The notes below the pieces were generated by a model. That model was not told where the DNA came from and searched no databases. It saw nothing but the letters and a program-made list of their open reading frames with translations. From NCBI GenBank assembly GCA_903970145.1, contig CAJCHO010000109.1, positions 1 to 47,257 of the forward strand: a stretch of DNA of 47,257 nt, in the 5' to 3' direction. A program made the position numbers and the translations under genes. Below are positions 1 to 10,266 of this stretch, piece by piece. Numbering within the stretch: position 1 is the first letter of the stretch; every line of letters begins with the position of its first letter. The DNA is from Mycobacteriaceae bacterium (lineage in GTDB: Bacteria; Pseudomonadota; Gammaproteobacteria; Burkholderiales; Burkholderiaceae_D).

Positions 1-81
1 ATCGTCGGAGATACTCTCGTCGAGAGACTCAGGCAGCAGTGTGATCTGGTTTCGGTCCGTCCCTTCGATGAATCGCCCCAT
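1..81 (-). CDS. IS1182-type transposase, N-terminus only
   Basis: A leftward frame starts at an ATG (81-79) and runs off the window after 27 codons. The peptide begins MGRFIEGTDRNQITLLPESL, the hallmark N-terminus of IS1182-family DDE transposases (family form M-R-F-I-E-G-x-D-R-x-Q-x-x-L-L-P-E). A good ribosome site (AGGGGGA) lies just upstream of the ATG on the minus strand. The protein would cut and rejoin the ends of its insertion sequence. Only the first few per cent of a normal transposase of about 450-500 residues is visible, so intactness cannot be judged. The match is by recalled motif, not by a search. Confidence 0.8.
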   Translation of the reverse strand, partial: MGRFIEGTDRNQITLLPESLDESISDD

Positions 82-140
82 GGTTCCCCCTGATGCGCTT
101 CATTTAGTTATAGACCATCAACGCGTTTTCACACAGCCTC
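1..140 (-). mobile_element. Insertion sequence end (IS1182-like), partial
   Basis: The transposase start at 81 is preceded on the minus strand by about 60 bp of leader. This leader begins with a GAGGCTGTGTGAAAACG-like string (124-140 read leftward), which resembles the terminal repeats of this type of element. The inner part of the element continues beyond the left edge. The exact outer base and any target duplication cannot be fixed, because the other end is not in the window. The end near 140 is therefore an estimate. Confidence 0.55.
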
Positions 141-182
141 GGTCGCGAGCGGCCTTGGACTTCCAAGCAGACGTAGTCACGC

Positions 183-212
183 AAAGAAAAAAAGCCAACC
201 GAGCGGCTGGCC
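183..212 (-). terminator. Rho-independent terminator downstream of the tRNA remnant
   Basis: Positions 194-211 form a stem GCCAxCC / GGxTGGC with a 4-base loop (one mismatch). Read leftward it is followed by a run of seven T. It sits about 17 bp beyond the CCA end of the tRNA-like fragment. This is where the natural terminator of an initiator tRNA gene would sit, so it was probably inherited together with that fragment. Confidence 0.75.
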
Positions 213-227
213 TTTTCGTTGAATCCG

Positions 228-272
228 TGGTTGCGGGGACAGGATTTGAACCTTGACCTTCGGGCTATGGCC
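228..272 (-). pseudogene. 3' half of initiator tRNA(Met), degenerate
   Basis: Read leftward the segment gives anticodon CAT (269-267), the 3' anticodon strand GCCCG, the variable-loop string AAGGTC, the T-loop GGTTCAAATCC and the acceptor end CCCCGCAACCA, ending at 228. This order is that of the 3' half of bacterial initiator tRNA. The D-arm and 5' acceptor strand are absent: the bases above 272 belong to the neighbouring coding frame. The T-stem no longer pairs fully (AAGG against CCTG). It is therefore a relic, not a working tRNA. Such 3' tRNA fragments are commonly left by integration at tRNA genes (att sites) or by rearrangement. Confidence 0.75.
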
Positions 273-1647
273 CCGGGAGTGCGAGCAAGGCCTGCACCAG
301 CGCCTGCGGATGATAGTGCAGTCGCCCTGGAGTGAGACCCATGCGTACCACGACCAGGTGGCGCGATGGGATGATGGCGGTGTACTGGCCATCGTGGCCC
401 TGCATCCAGAAGCTGTCCTCCGGGATCCCGAATTCGCGCGCGTCCGGATTTTCGCCGGCCTTGCTCGCATCGCCCACCCAGCGCCAGACCTGGCCATGAC
501 CATACTGCCCGCCTGAGGCCGCGACCGGCGCCACCATGCTGGCAACGAAGCCAGGCGGCAGGATCTGTTCGCCCTGCCAGAGTCCATCCATTCTCAGGAG
601 CTCCCCATATCGCGCCCAATCCCGTGCACTGGCATACATGTAGGACGATCCGACCAGAGTCCCGTGCTGATCCGACTCGATCACTGCGCTCGTCATGCCG
701 AGCGGCGCGAACAGGCGTTGGCGCACCAGGCGTTGCGCCAACGGACCGGCCGCATCCTGAAAAATGCGCGCGAGCACTACTGCCGTGCCGCTCGAATAGC
801 TCCAGACTTCTCCGACCGGATGCTCAAGCGGCTGGGCACGTGCAAATCCCGCCATGTCATCTTCGAGATAAAGCATGCGCGTGACGTCTGAGACATCGCC
901 ATATTCCTCGTTGAAATGCAGGCCGCTCGACATCGCCATCAAGTCGGCGATGCGAATCTTGGATCGCTCGTCGCCCGATACCGCAGGCCAGCCGGCGCTG
1001 GCTTCGAGCGTCAGGCGCCCGTCCTTGACGAGCAATCCGATCAAGCCAGCCGTAACCGTCTTGGTCATTGACCAGCCCAGCAGCGGCGTATTCGCGTCAA
1101 AGCCGCTCGCATAGCGCTCACCAACGATGCGTCCATCGCGCACCACCACGATCGCGCGCATGCCAGGTCCGGCAAGCCTCTCGTCGGACAAAATGCGCAT
1201 CACTTCGGCGTCCGGCCGCACGGCACTTCCCTCCGGCCAGGACTCGCTCGCCTGCGGCAGGACAAACGCGACGGGTGCGCCGGAGTCAGCGGACATCTCC
1301 AATGACTTGCCATCGGGTAGAGCGGTGCATCCGCGCCCGCTGCGGTAGACCGCCAAACCGTTCCCGATAAAGCCAAGAAGTCCCGCACTCACAGTGCCGT
1401 GCTCTCGATCAACCTGGATACGCATCAGGCGCAACAACGGATTGCCGGGCGCCTGGACGTCCTCGTGCAGGACGATCTCCGGATCACGACCGACGAGAAA
1501 AACGTTCGAGCAGACGATTTTCGCTGAATAGTTGGCTGCCACGCGCATCAACTCCGGCGGTGACAGCCAAAGCCAGACCAGGACAGCGGCAACGAGCACG
1601 ACGAAGGCCGCGCCGAGACCGAGAAAGAGCTTACGGAGAAATTTCAA
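265..1647 (-). CDS. Membrane-anchored serine hydrolase, class C beta-lactamase fold
   Basis: A 460-residue protein with one N-terminal membrane segment (about residues 8-28) and a periplasmic penicillin-binding-like domain. The three active-site motifs of the family are visible: SMTK at 193-196 (nucleophile serine and lysine), YSS at 284-286 in the YxN position, and HDG at 418-420 in the K/HxG position. Such enzymes act on D-amino-acid peptides or esters, but the substrate cannot be read from the sequence and resistance activity should not be assumed. The start is a TTG with only a weak ribosome site, so the start is uncertain. The stop codon lies inside the tRNA remnant, so the last codons may have been set by the rearrangement. 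It lies 71 bp after pntB on the same strand and may share its transcript. Confidence 0.85.
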   Translation of the reverse strand: MKFLRKLFLGLGAAFVVLVAAVLVWLWLSPPELMRVAANYSAKIVCSNVFLVGRDPEIVLHEDVQAPGNPLLRLMRIQVDREHGTVSAGLLGFIGNGLAVYRSGRGCTALPDGKSLEMSADSGAPVAFVLPQASESWPEGSAVRPDAEVMRILSDERLAGPGMRAIVVVRDGRIVGERYASGFDANTPLLGWSMTKTVTAGLIGLLVKDGRLTLEASAGWPAVSGDERSKIRIADLMAMSSGLHFNEEYGDVSDVTRMLYLEDDMAGFARAQPLEHPVGEVWSYSSGTAVVLARIFQDAAGPLAQRLVRQRLFAPLGMTSAVIESDQHGTLVGSSYMYASARDWARYGELLRMDGLWQGEQILPPGFVASMVAPVAASGGQYGHGQVWRWVGDASKAGENPDAREFGIPEDSFWMQGHDGQYTAIIPSRHLVVVRMGLTPGRLHYHPQALVQALLALPGP

Positions 1648-1718
1648 GTGCGACTCACTGCGCTGGTTCTGTGTGCGGTCCGTGGCGAATCACGCCCACC
1701 AACGCGCCAGCGGGACCT

Positions 1719-3098
1719 TCATTCGACCGCCTTGACCATATCCTCGATGACCTTCTTGGCGTCACCAAAGACCATCATCGTCTTGTCCATGTAAAACAGT
1801 TCATTGTCCAGACCGGCATAACCGGCAGCCATCGACCGCTTGTTGACGATGATGGTCTTGGCCTTGTAAGCCTCGAGAATCGGCATGCCTGCGATCGGTG
1901 ACTTGGGATCGTTCTTGGCGGCCGGATTGACGACATCGTTGGCACCCAGAATCAGCGCAACATCGGCCTGGCCAAAGTCATTGTTGATGTCTTCCATTTC
2001 GAAGACCTGGTCGTAGGGGACTTCCGCCTCGGCCAGGAGTACGTTCATGTGTCCCGGCATGCGACCCGCCACCGGGTGGATCGCGTATTTGACGTTCACG
2101 CCGTGCTCGGTGAGTTTGGCCGAGAGTTCCTTTAACGCATGCTGGGCACGCGCGACTGCCAGGCCATAACCGGGCACGATGATGACGGTGTCAGCGTTGC
2201 TCATGATGAAGGCCGCGTCTTCGGGGCTGCCTGACTTATAGGTCTTGGCAGTACCGGAATCGGCCGACGCCGCAGAGCTATCCGCGCCAAAGCCGCCCAA
2301 GAGCACGGCAATGATCGAGCGGTTCATCGCCGTACACATGATGTAGGAGAGGATTGCGCCCGAGGATCCGACGCAGGAACCGGCGATGATCAGCACCGAG
2401 TTGTTGAGCGTGAAGCCGATACCTGCAGCCGCCCATCCCGAGTAGCTGTTGAGCATCGAGATTACAACCGGCATGTCCGCGCCACCAATGGGGATGATCA
2501 GTGTCACGCCCAGCACGAGGGCAACCGCAAGCATCGCCAGAAAGGCGGCCGAGCTGTCTGTCAGATAGTAGGTGATGCCGAATCCGAGCATTGAGAGCGC
2601 CAGCACCAGATTCAACAGGTGCTGTCCGCCAAACAGGATCGGCTTACCCGACATGCGTCCGGAGAGCTTGCCATAGGCAATCACGGAGGCAGTGAAGGTG
2701 ATCGCGCCGATGAAGGCGCCGATGAACAGCTCCACTTTCTGGGCGCTGGTGTGTTCCTCGCCGAGATGGAACAGCGCCGCGACTGCGATCAGGACTGCCG
2801 AGAGACCGACGAGCGAGTGCATCAGGGCGACCAGCTCGGGCATCTTCGTCATCTGCACGCGCCGAGCGGCAATGCTACCGATCGTGCCGCCAATCACCAT
2901 GGCGCCAAATATGAGCGCCAGGATCGGCCGGTCCGCGACCACAAAACTGGTAGCGACCGCGATCAGCATGCCGATCGCGCCAAACAGGTTGCCGCGGCGC
3001 GACGACAGGGGCGATGACAGGCCCTTCAAGGCGAGAATAAACAGCACCGCCGCAACGAGATAGGCGAGCTGCGTCAAATCAGCGAACATCGGCGTCAT
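1719..3098 (-). CDS. pntB: NAD(P) transhydrogenase subunit beta
   Basis: A 459-residue membrane protein carrying most membrane helices of the proton-translocating transhydrogenase (domain II, roughly residues 1-270) and the cytosolic NADP(H)-binding domain III (roughly 285-459). Domain III shows the GYGLAVARAQ fingerprint, the GRMPGHMNVLLAEA segment and the DVVNPAAK nucleotide loop. The enzyme uses the proton gradient to reduce NADP+ with NADH. A GAGGAG ribosome site precedes the ATG, and the gene starts 10 bp after pntAB, so the three subunits form one operon. Length and motifs are normal. Confidence 0.97.
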   Translation of the reverse strand: MTPMFADLTQLAYLVAAVLFILALKGLSSPLSSRRGNLFGAIGMLIAVATSFVVADRPILALIFGAMVIGGTIGSIAARRVQMTKMPELVALMHSLVGLSAVLIAVAALFHLGEEHTSAQKVELFIGAFIGAITFTASVIAYGKLSGRMSGKPILFGGQHLLNLVLALSMLGFGITYYLTDSSAAFLAMLAVALVLGVTLIIPIGGADMPVVISMLNSYSGWAAAGIGFTLNNSVLIIAGSCVGSSGAILSYIMCTAMNRSIIAVLLGGFGADSSAASADSGTAKTYKSGSPEDAAFIMSNADTVIIVPGYGLAVARAQHALKELSAKLTEHGVNVKYAIHPVAGRMPGHMNVLLAEAEVPYDQVFEMEDINNDFGQADVALILGANDVVNPAAKNDPKSPIAGMPILEAYKAKTIIVNKRSMAAGYAGLDNELFYMDKTMMVFGDAKKVIEDMVKAVE

Positions 3099-3108
3099 GG
3101 TCGGCTCC

Positions 3109-3408
3109 TCAGACCTTCTTTTCTTTCTTCTTGAACATCTCGAGCATTCGCTGGGTCACGAGAAAGCCGCCGAAGATGTTGATCGATGCGAGCAGTACCG
3201 CAAGCGCACCAAGCACGCTCGTCAGGGTGATCGGTCCGCCGGTATCGACGGTCTGAAGGATGGCCCCGACAACGATGATGCCCGAGATGGCGTTGGTAAC
3301 CGACATCAGCGGGGTATGCAGCGCCGGAGTGACATTCCAGACGACGTGATAGCCGACAAAGATCGCCAGCACGAATATGGTCAGGTTCTGGATGGTTGGA
3401 TCGGTCAT
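3109..3408 (-). CDS. pntAB: NAD(P) transhydrogenase subunit alpha, part 2
   Basis: A 99-residue protein with three to four hydrophobic segments. It corresponds to the membrane part of the alpha subunit in bacteria where alpha is split into two genes. It supplies the remaining domain II helices next to PntB. The ATG at 3408 is chosen over the upstream in-frame codon at 3492 because it follows AAGGGG at good spacing and gives the usual N-terminus [20 protein letters not shown]. It starts 14 bp after pntAA. The C-terminus is a basic tail (KKKEKK), typical of the subunit. Confidence 0.95.
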   Translation of the reverse strand: MTDPTIQNLTIFVLAIFVGYHVVWNVTPALHTPLMSVTNAISGIIVVGAILQTVDTGGPITLTSVLGALAVLLASINIFGGFLVTQRMLEMFKKKEKKV

Positions 3409-3422
3409 GTCACACCCCTTGG

Positions 3423-4577
3423 TCAGGATTGCGGTTTGGTCGCGGGTGCGGCGGCCGGGGACTCGCTGCGCGCGAGCTGCCCGCCCTCGCACATCAGGCA
3501 GGCGAGCACAATGTCGTCTTCGCGATTGAGGACGAATTTGCCGTCCTTGTCGACGACCAGCTTGAGAAAGTCCAGGACATTGCGCGCGTATAGCGCCGAC
3601 GCATCGGCTGCTACATGTGCGGCGAGGTTGGGCTCACCAACGATATGCACACCATACTTGGTGACGGTCTTGTCCAGTTCCGACAGTGCGCAATTGCCAC
3701 CCTCGGCGACCGCCAGATCGACGATTACCGATCCCGGTTTCATCGACTTCACCATCTCCTCGGTGATCAGCACCGGCGCTCGACGCCCCGGAATCAATGC
3801 GGTCGTGATGACGATATCGGCCTGCTTGATGCGTTCTGCAACCGCTGCCGACTGGCGCGCCATCCAACTCGCTGGCATCGGACGCGCATACCCACCCACG
3901 CCCTGCGCGATGGTGCGCTCCTCGTCGGTTTCAAAGGGCACATCGATGAACTTGGCGCCCAAGGACTCAACCTGCTCCTTGACGGGCGGCCTGACGTCGG
4001 AGGCCTCGATGACCGCGCCCAGGCGCTTGGCGGTGGCGATCGCCTGCAGACCCGCGACGCCAACCCCCATGATCAGTACGCGTGCAGCCTTCACGGTGCC
4101 AGCAGCGGTCATGAGCATCGGCATGAAGCGTTGGTAGACGTTGGCAGCCAGTAGCACTGCCTTGTAGCCGGCGATGTTGGCCTGCGATGAAAGTACGTCC
4201 ATGCTTTGCGCGCGCGTAGTGCGCGGTGCTGCTTCGAGCGCGAAGGCAGTCAGGCGCGCGGCTGCCAGGCGTTCCAGTCCGGCGCTGTCGAATCGATCGA
4301 GTATCCCGACGAGAACCGTGTCGGCGTGCATCTTTGCGAGTTCGGCCGCATCAGGCGAACGCACCTTGATGACCAATTCTGCGCCGAGCGCATCGTCTTG
4401 CGATCCGATCGTGGCACCGACCGCGCGATACGCATCGTCAGGCGCGCTGCTGGTCACGCCAGCGCCGCTGGCGACGATCACTTCATGATGTGCGGCAATG
4501 AGTTTCTTGACCGATTCCGGTGTGGCCGCGACACGTCGCTCGCCGTCTCGGGTCTCTTTTGGGACGCCGATTTTCAT
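3423..4577 (-). CDS. pntAA: NAD(P) transhydrogenase subunit alpha, part 1
   Basis: A 384-residue soluble NAD(H)-binding domain I, related to alanine dehydrogenase. It begins MKIGVPKET, shows the [20 protein letters not shown] segment that meets the domain III nucleotide, and carries a Rossmann loop [18 protein letters not shown] followed by the acidic residue of EASDVRP that selects NAD. It is the first gene of pntAA-pntAB-pntB, with a strong ribosome site (AGGAGGAG). It is divergent from nudJ across 130 bp that must hold both promoters. Confidence 0.96.
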   Translation of the reverse strand: MKIGVPKETRDGERRVAATPESVKKLIAAHHEVIVASGAGVTSSAPDDAYRAVGATIGSQDDALGAELVIKVRSPDAAELAKMHADTVLVGILDRFDSAGLERLAAARLTAFALEAAPRTTRAQSMDVLSSQANIAGYKAVLLAANVYQRFMPMLMTAAGTVKAARVLIMGVGVAGLQAIATAKRLGAVIEASDVRPPVKEQVESLGAKFIDVPFETDEERTIAQGVGGYARPMPASWMARQSAAVAERIKQADIVITTALIPGRRAPVLITEEMVKSMKPGSVIVDLAVAEGGNCALSELDKTVTKYGVHIVGEPNLAAHVAADASALYARNVLDFLKLVVDKDGKFVLNREDDIVLACLMCEGGQLARSESPAAAPATKPQS

Positions 4578-4695
4578 CCGCTCCTCCTGCGTCGCCCGCT
4601 AAGTGGTCCCCGATCGCCGGCGGGCTCGCGCGACGGTGGCCGATGGTAACACGCACCCGGCGCCGGGGAATAGAACGAAGTCGGTGCCGCTTGGC

Positions 4696-4701
4696 TAGAA
4701 T
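4696..4701 (+). promoter_or_regulatory. Candidate -10 box of nudJ-mnmA
   Basis: TAGAAT (five of six consensus bases) ends six bases before the nudJ ATG. Transcription would start about seven bases after the box, that is at or next to the A of the ATG. No ribosome site is visible in GTCGGC before the ATG. No good -35 box is seen 16-18 bp upstream. A leaderless message is a possible reading. Confidence 0.4.
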
Positions 4702-4707
4702 GTCGGC

Positions 4708-5187
4708 ATGTCCCTGATCTGGAAACCCAATGTCACCGTCGCGGCCGTGGTCGCGCGCGCCGGACGTTACCTGATGGTCGAAGAACGGACCAGCGCCGGC
4801 GTGCGTTACAACCAGCCCGCAGGACATCTCGAGTCCGGCGAATCGCTGATAGCGGCCGTGATCCGCGAGACGCTTGAGGAAACCGCCCGCAGCCTCGTTC
4901 CCGAAGGCCTGCTTGGCGTTTACATGGCGCGCGCCGACAAGGACGGCGAAGAGGTGACTTATCTTCGCTTTGCCTTCTGCGGCACGGTCGGCGACGCCAT
5001 TGCCGATCGCGCGCTCGATGCCGGTATTGTGCGCGCGCTGTGGCTCGACTACGACGAGATTGTCGCGCTGCGCGAGTTGCATCGCAGCCCGCTCGTTCTG
5101 CGTTGCGTCGAGGATCACCGCGCCGGTCGCGAGCCGGTAGCCCTCGATCTGCTGCACTGCGATGCGAGCGTCGGGGTCTCAGGATGA
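4708..5187 (+). CDS. nudJ: NUDIX hydrolase, NudJ-like (phosphatase nudJ)
   Basis: A 159-residue protein with a NUDIX box at about residues 39-60: G-x5-E-x7-R-E-x2-E-E, seen as GHLESGE ... RETLEET. The final Gly of the consensus is Ala. The E. coli relative NudJ hydrolyses thiamine and nucleoside pyrophosphates and is likewise encoded just upstream of mnmA, so both sequence and position support the name. Its stop overlaps the mnmA start (ATGA), implying translational coupling. It starts just after a -10-like box, without a clear ribosome site. The true substrate is unknown. Confidence 0.85.
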   Translation: MSLIWKPNVTVAAVVARAGRYLMVEERTSAGVRYNQPAGHLESGESLIAAVIRETLEETARSLVPEGLLGVYMARADKDGEEVTYLRFAFCGTVGDAIADRALDAGIVRALWLDYDEIVALRELHRSPLVLRCVEDHRAGREPVALDLLHCDASVGVSG

Positions 5188-6302
5188 ATAAGCCACGCGT
5201 CGTCGTCGGCATGTCCGGCGGGGTCGACTCTTCGGTCGCGGCCTACCTCCTCAAAGAGCAGGGCTATGAGGTCATCGGCTTGTTCATGAAGAACTGGGAA
5301 GGCGATGACGATGATGAATACTGCTCGACCCGCGAAGATCTGATCGACGCAACCTCGGTCGCGGACGTAATAGGCATCGATATCGAGGCGGTCAACTTTG
5401 CCGCCGAATATCGCGAGCGTGTGTTCGCGCAATTTCTGGCCGAATACTCGGCCGGACGCACGCCCAACCCCGACGTGCTGTGCAACGCCGAGATCAAATT
5501 CAAGGCCTTCCTCGATTATGCGATGGCGATGGGCGCCCAGTGCATCGCAACCGGGCACTACGTCCGCGTGCGCGAAGGCGCGAACGGCTTTGAGCTGCTG
5601 AAGGCACTCGACCTGACCAAGGACCAGAGCTATTTTCTGCATCGCCTGAATCAGGATCAGCTCGCCCGCACCCTTTTCCCCCTGGGCGAGATGAAGAAAA
5701 CTGAAGTCCGCCGCCTGGCGGAGTCGATCGGCCTGCATAATGCCAGAAAGCGCGACTCCACCGGAATCTGCTTCATTGGCGAGCGCCCGTTTCGCGAGTT
5801 TCTCGGTCGTTACCTGCCCACCCGTCCGGGTCCGATGAAGACCGACGAGGGGGTCCTCGTGGGCGAGCACATCGGTCTGGCGTTCTACACCATCGGCCAG
5901 CGCAAGGGTATTGGGCTTGGTGGCATGCGCGAGCGCCAGTCACAAGATGGCACCAGTGCGCCCTGGTTCGTGGCGCGCAAGGACATGGCAAGCAATACGC
6001 TGTACGTCGTGCAGGGGCATGAACATCCCTGGTTGCTGACTTCCCAGCTCGACGCCGGGGATGTCAGCTGGATCGCGGGCAAGGCACCCAGTGCGGGTGC
6101 ACTGTCGGTCAAGACGCGCTATCGACAGGCCGACGCGGGTTGCGAGCTTATCGGGCAGGCCGCCGGCTTCAGTCTCAATTTTGCGGTGCCGCAATGGGCC
6201 GTTACCCCGGGTCAGTCGGCGGTGCTCTATGAGGGCGAGCGCTGCCTCGGCGGTGGGGTGATCGTGTCAGCAAAGGACGCGCGCGTCACGCTCGCCGCAT
6301 AG
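5184..6302 (+). CDS. mnmA: tRNA-specific 2-thiouridylase MnmA
   Basis: A 372-residue enzyme that puts the 2-thio group on U34 of tRNA for Lys, Glu and Gln, taking sulfur from a persulfide relay. Visible: the ATP PP-loop [12 protein letters not shown] at 9-20, the first catalytic cysteine in [12 protein letters not shown] (Cys100) and the persulfide cysteine in [11 protein letters not shown] (Cys196). The ATG at 5184 overlaps the nudJ stop and gives the standard [13 protein letters not shown] start. A longer in-frame reading back to 5040 only shadows nudJ. In enterics nudJ-mnmA is followed by hflD-purB. Here hflD is absent and two other genes stand before purB. Confidence 0.97.
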   Translation: MNKPRVVVGMSGGVDSSVAAYLLKEQGYEVIGLFMKNWEGDDDDEYCSTREDLIDATSVADVIGIDIEAVNFAAEYRERVFAQFLAEYSAGRTPNPDVLCNAEIKFKAFLDYAMAMGAQCIATGHYVRVREGANGFELLKALDLTKDQSYFLHRLNQDQLARTLFPLGEMKKTEVRRLAESIGLHNARKRDSTGICFIGERPFREFLGRYLPTRPGPMKTDEGVLVGEHIGLAFYTIGQRKGIGLGGMRERQSQDGTSAPWFVARKDMASNTLYVVQGHEHPWLLTSQLDAGDVSWIAGKAPSAGALSVKTRYRQADAGCELIGQAAGFSLNFAVPQWAVTPGQSAVLYEGERCLGGGVIVSAKDARVTLAA

Positions 6303-6392
6303 GAGAGGGTATTCGCGGTTTGCCAGCCGCAACAGGAGTGTTAGGCTTGGCGCAGCCCAGACCGGGCCGATCACGAGTCAAGGAGCCCTCCG

Positions 6393-8042
6393 ATGTTCTC
6401 GTTCCCATCGTCGCGCTTTCTCACGTTCGCGCTGTGCGTCGTTGGAGCGCTTGCCTGCACGCTGGGTGCCCTGTGGTGGTTGTGGCTGTGGCCGGCCGCA
6501 GTGGTATTCACGCTGCTGACGCTAGTTGGCATGTACGACCTGCTCCAGACGCGTCATGCAATCCGTCGCAACTACCCGCTGCTGGCCCATTTCCGGTTTC
6601 TGTTCGAGTATGTCCGTCCCGAGATCCGCCAGTATTTCATCGAGAGCGATACCGAGGCGATGCCGTTCTCGCGCAATCAGCGCTCGCTGGTCTATCAGCG
6701 CGCCAAGCGCCAGCTTGACAAGCGCGCTTTCGGGACACCGGGGGATGTCTACGGACCGGGCTATGAGTGGCTGAACCACTCGATCCGTCCCGCGGTAATC
6801 AAGGACCATGACTTTCGTGTCTGGGTCGGTGCCGATGACAGCGGTGCGGCCAATGCATCGGTGACCCAGCCTTATGCGCTCTCGGTATTCAATATCTCGG
6901 CGATGAGTTTTGGCGCGCTGTCGGCCAATGCCATCCTGGCACTCAATGAAGGCGCGCGACGCGGTGGCTTTGCCCACGATACCGGCGAGGGCAGCATCAG
7001 TCGCTACCATCGCGAACGCGGCGGTGACCTGATCTGGGAGATCGGCTCGGGCTACTTTGGCTGTCGCAATCCGGATGGCAGCTTCTCGGAAGAGAACTTC
7101 ATCCGCAATGCCACCGACAAGCAGGTGAAGATGATCGAGATCAAGCTCTCGCAGGGAGCCAAGCCGGGACACGGCGGCATCTTGCCAGGTGTCAAGGTCT
7201 CGCCCGAGATCGCCGAGGCGCGCGGCGTCACGGTCGGTCAGGATTGCATCTCACCGGCTTCGCATGGCGCTTTTTCGACACCGATCGAACTGCTGCAATT
7301 CATCGAGCGCCTGCGGCGCGCCTCAGGGGGCAAACCAGTCGGGTTCAAGCTATGCATCGGTCACCCGTGGGAATTCTTTGCAATCGCCAAGGCAATGCTG
7401 GAGACCAAGCTGACGCCGGACTTCATCGTTGTCGACGGCAAGGAAGGCGGGACCGGCGCCGCTCCGGTCGAGTTCGTCGACCATGTCGGCACCCCTCTGC
7501 TCGAAGGACTGCAGCTGGTGCACAACACACTGGTCGGAACCAATTTGCGCGATCGCGTGCGCGTCGGTGCGGCCGGCAAGATCATCACTGCATTCGATGT
7601 CGCGCGAACCATGGCCATGGGAGCAGACTGGTGCAATGCGGCGCGTGGCTTCATGTTTGCCCTGGGCTGCATTCAGTCGCAGTCCTGCCACACGGACCGG
7701 TGTCCGACCGGCGTGACCACCCAGAACAAGGTACGCCAGCGCGCACTGGTGGTACCCGACAAGGCCGAACGTGTGTTTCAGTATCACCGCTCGACGCTCG
7801 AGGCATTGGCCGAACTCACCGCTGCGGCGGGCCTTGCCCATCCCAAGGAGATTACCGCGGACCACATCGTACGTCGTGTCAGTCGTGACGGAGTCCGCCT
7901 GCTTTCGACGCTCACCAATTTCGTCTCGCCGGGGAGCCTTCTTGAGGGACGCTATCAACAGGCCGTCTTCGAGAAGTACTGGCCAATGGCCCAGACCGAG
8001 AGTTTCCTGCCGCGCAGTGAGCCGGTGCGCGCCTTCCGTTAG
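6393..8042 (+). CDS. FMN-binding glutamate synthase family protein
   Basis: A 549-residue protein with two N-terminal hydrophobic stretches (about residues 8-50) followed by the FMN barrel of the glutamate synthase large subunit. Visible family features are NISAMSFGALSANAI, HDTGEGSISRYH, the glycine-rich HGGILPGVKVSPEIA, DGKEGGTGAAP and the cysteine cluster CHTDRCPTGVTTQ that would hold a 3Fe-4S centre. It lacks the amidotransferase and GXGXG domains of GltB, and no gltD is near, so it is probably not an ordinary glutamate synthase. Its electron donor and substrate are unknown. An AAGGAG ribosome site precedes the ATG. It converges with the GST gene, with overlapping stop codons (TTAG). Confidence 0.9.
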   Translation: MFSFPSSRFLTFALCVVGALACTLGALWWLWLWPAAVVFTLLTLVGMYDLLQTRHAIRRNYPLLAHFRFLFEYVRPEIRQYFIESDTEAMPFSRNQRSLVYQRAKRQLDKRAFGTPGDVYGPGYEWLNHSIRPAVIKDHDFRVWVGADDSGAANASVTQPYALSVFNISAMSFGALSANAILALNEGARRGGFAHDTGEGSISRYHRERGGDLIWEIGSGYFGCRNPDGSFSEENFIRNATDKQVKMIEIKLSQGAKPGHGGILPGVKVSPEIAEARGVTVGQDCISPASHGAFSTPIELLQFIERLRRASGGKPVGFKLCIGHPWEFFAIAKAMLETKLTPDFIVVDGKEGGTGAAPVEFVDHVGTPLLEGLQLVHNTLVGTNLRDRVRVGAAGKIITAFDVARTMAMGADWCNAARGFMFALGCIQSQSCHTDRCPTGVTTQNKVRQRALVVPDKAERVFQYHRSTLEALAELTAAAGLAHPKEITADHIVRRVSRDGVRLLSTLTNFVSPGSLLEGRYQQAVFEKYWPMAQTESFLPRSEPVRAFR

Positions 8043-8647
8043 GCCGGCGCAGTTTCCTTGAACGAGGGGCGCTCTGACAGTTTTTCGAACAGGCGCGCAA
8101 GATTCGGATGGGTGCCGCGCCAGGGATTTTCGGGGAAACGGAAATCCAGGTAGCCGAGCGCACAACCCACCGAGATATCGGCCAGCGTGTAATGAGTGCC
8201 CGTGCAGAACGCATTGTCGGCCAGCGCACCGGCCATCGCATCAAGCGCGTATTCGATCTTCTGCTTCTGGCGCTTGACCCAGGTGTCGCTGCGCTGGGCT
8301 TCGGCGCGCAGTGAATTCTCAAGGCGCACCAGCACGGCCGCCTCCAAGAGCCCATCGCCCAGCGCTTCCCAGCATTTCACCTCGGCGCGCTCGCGACCGG
8401 CCGTCGGAATCAGTTTGCCCACCGGTGTCAGGGTATCGAGATATTCGACGATGACCCGCGAATCAAAGACGGCGCCGCCGTCTTCCATCACCAGGCATGG
8501 CACCTTTCCTAGCGGATTAAACCGGGCAATCGTCGTAGTGGCGGCCCAGACATCTTCGAGGACGAACTCGTATTCGAGCTTCTTCTCGGCCATAACCACA
8601 CGCACTTTGCGCACGTACGGACTCGATATCGATCCGATCAGTTTCAT
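8039..8647 (-). CDS. Glutathione S-transferase family protein
   Basis: A 202-residue cytosolic protein. The thioredoxin-like N-terminal domain (about 1-78) begins MKLIGSISSPYVRKVRVV, with SSPYVRK at the glutathione-activating position. It has the cis-proline segment GKVPCLV and the DSRVIVEYLD glutathione contact. The helical C-terminal domain has the usual ADISVG cap motif near 155. It would conjugate or reduce small electrophiles with glutathione; the substrate is unknown. It is divergent from purB across 143 bp, a pairing that I recall as common in betaproteobacteria. No convincing ribosome site precedes the ATG. Confidence 0.92.
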   Translation of the reverse strand: MKLIGSISSPYVRKVRVVMAEKKLEYEFVLEDVWAATTTIARFNPLGKVPCLVMEDGGAVFDSRVIVEYLDTLTPVGKLIPTAGRERAEVKCWEALGDGLLEAAVLVRLENSLRAEAQRSDTWVKRQKQKIEYALDAMAGALADNAFCTGTHYTLADISVGCALGYLDFRFPENPWRGTHPNLARLFEKLSERPSFKETAPA

Positions 8648-8753
8648 TGGGGAGTCACTATGAAGGCGGCGGCGGAATTAGCCGGCGGCAAGGCGGCAAA
8701 GTATAGCACCGCGCCCATCCAGAACGACAGCGCTCACCGCGCTGTGCTCTGGA

Positions 8754-8762
8754 TGCTAAAAT
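8754..8762 (+). promoter_or_regulatory. Candidate extended -10 promoter of purB
   Basis: The nine bases TGCTAAAAT form an extended -10 (TGn followed by TAAAAT, five of six consensus). They lie 28 bp before the purB ATG. No clear -35 is seen at 17 bp, which is typical where the TG extension is present. A PurR operator is not recognisable by eye. Confidence 0.45.
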
Positions 8763-8772
8763 TCGCCTTTAA

Positions 8773-10179
<1,407 letters not shown>

Positions 10180-10266
10180 CGCGGGTCTGCCATTTGGATG
10201 TCAAACTGGTCGCGTAGCATGATCCGGCCCGGTTCCTGCCCACCGACAATCGCCATAGGAGCTTTT

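Noticed and set aside
41..256. Short plus-strand frame through the IS end and tRNA remnant
   Set aside because: It runs antisense to the recognised transposase start and the tRNA fragment and has no protein features of its own.
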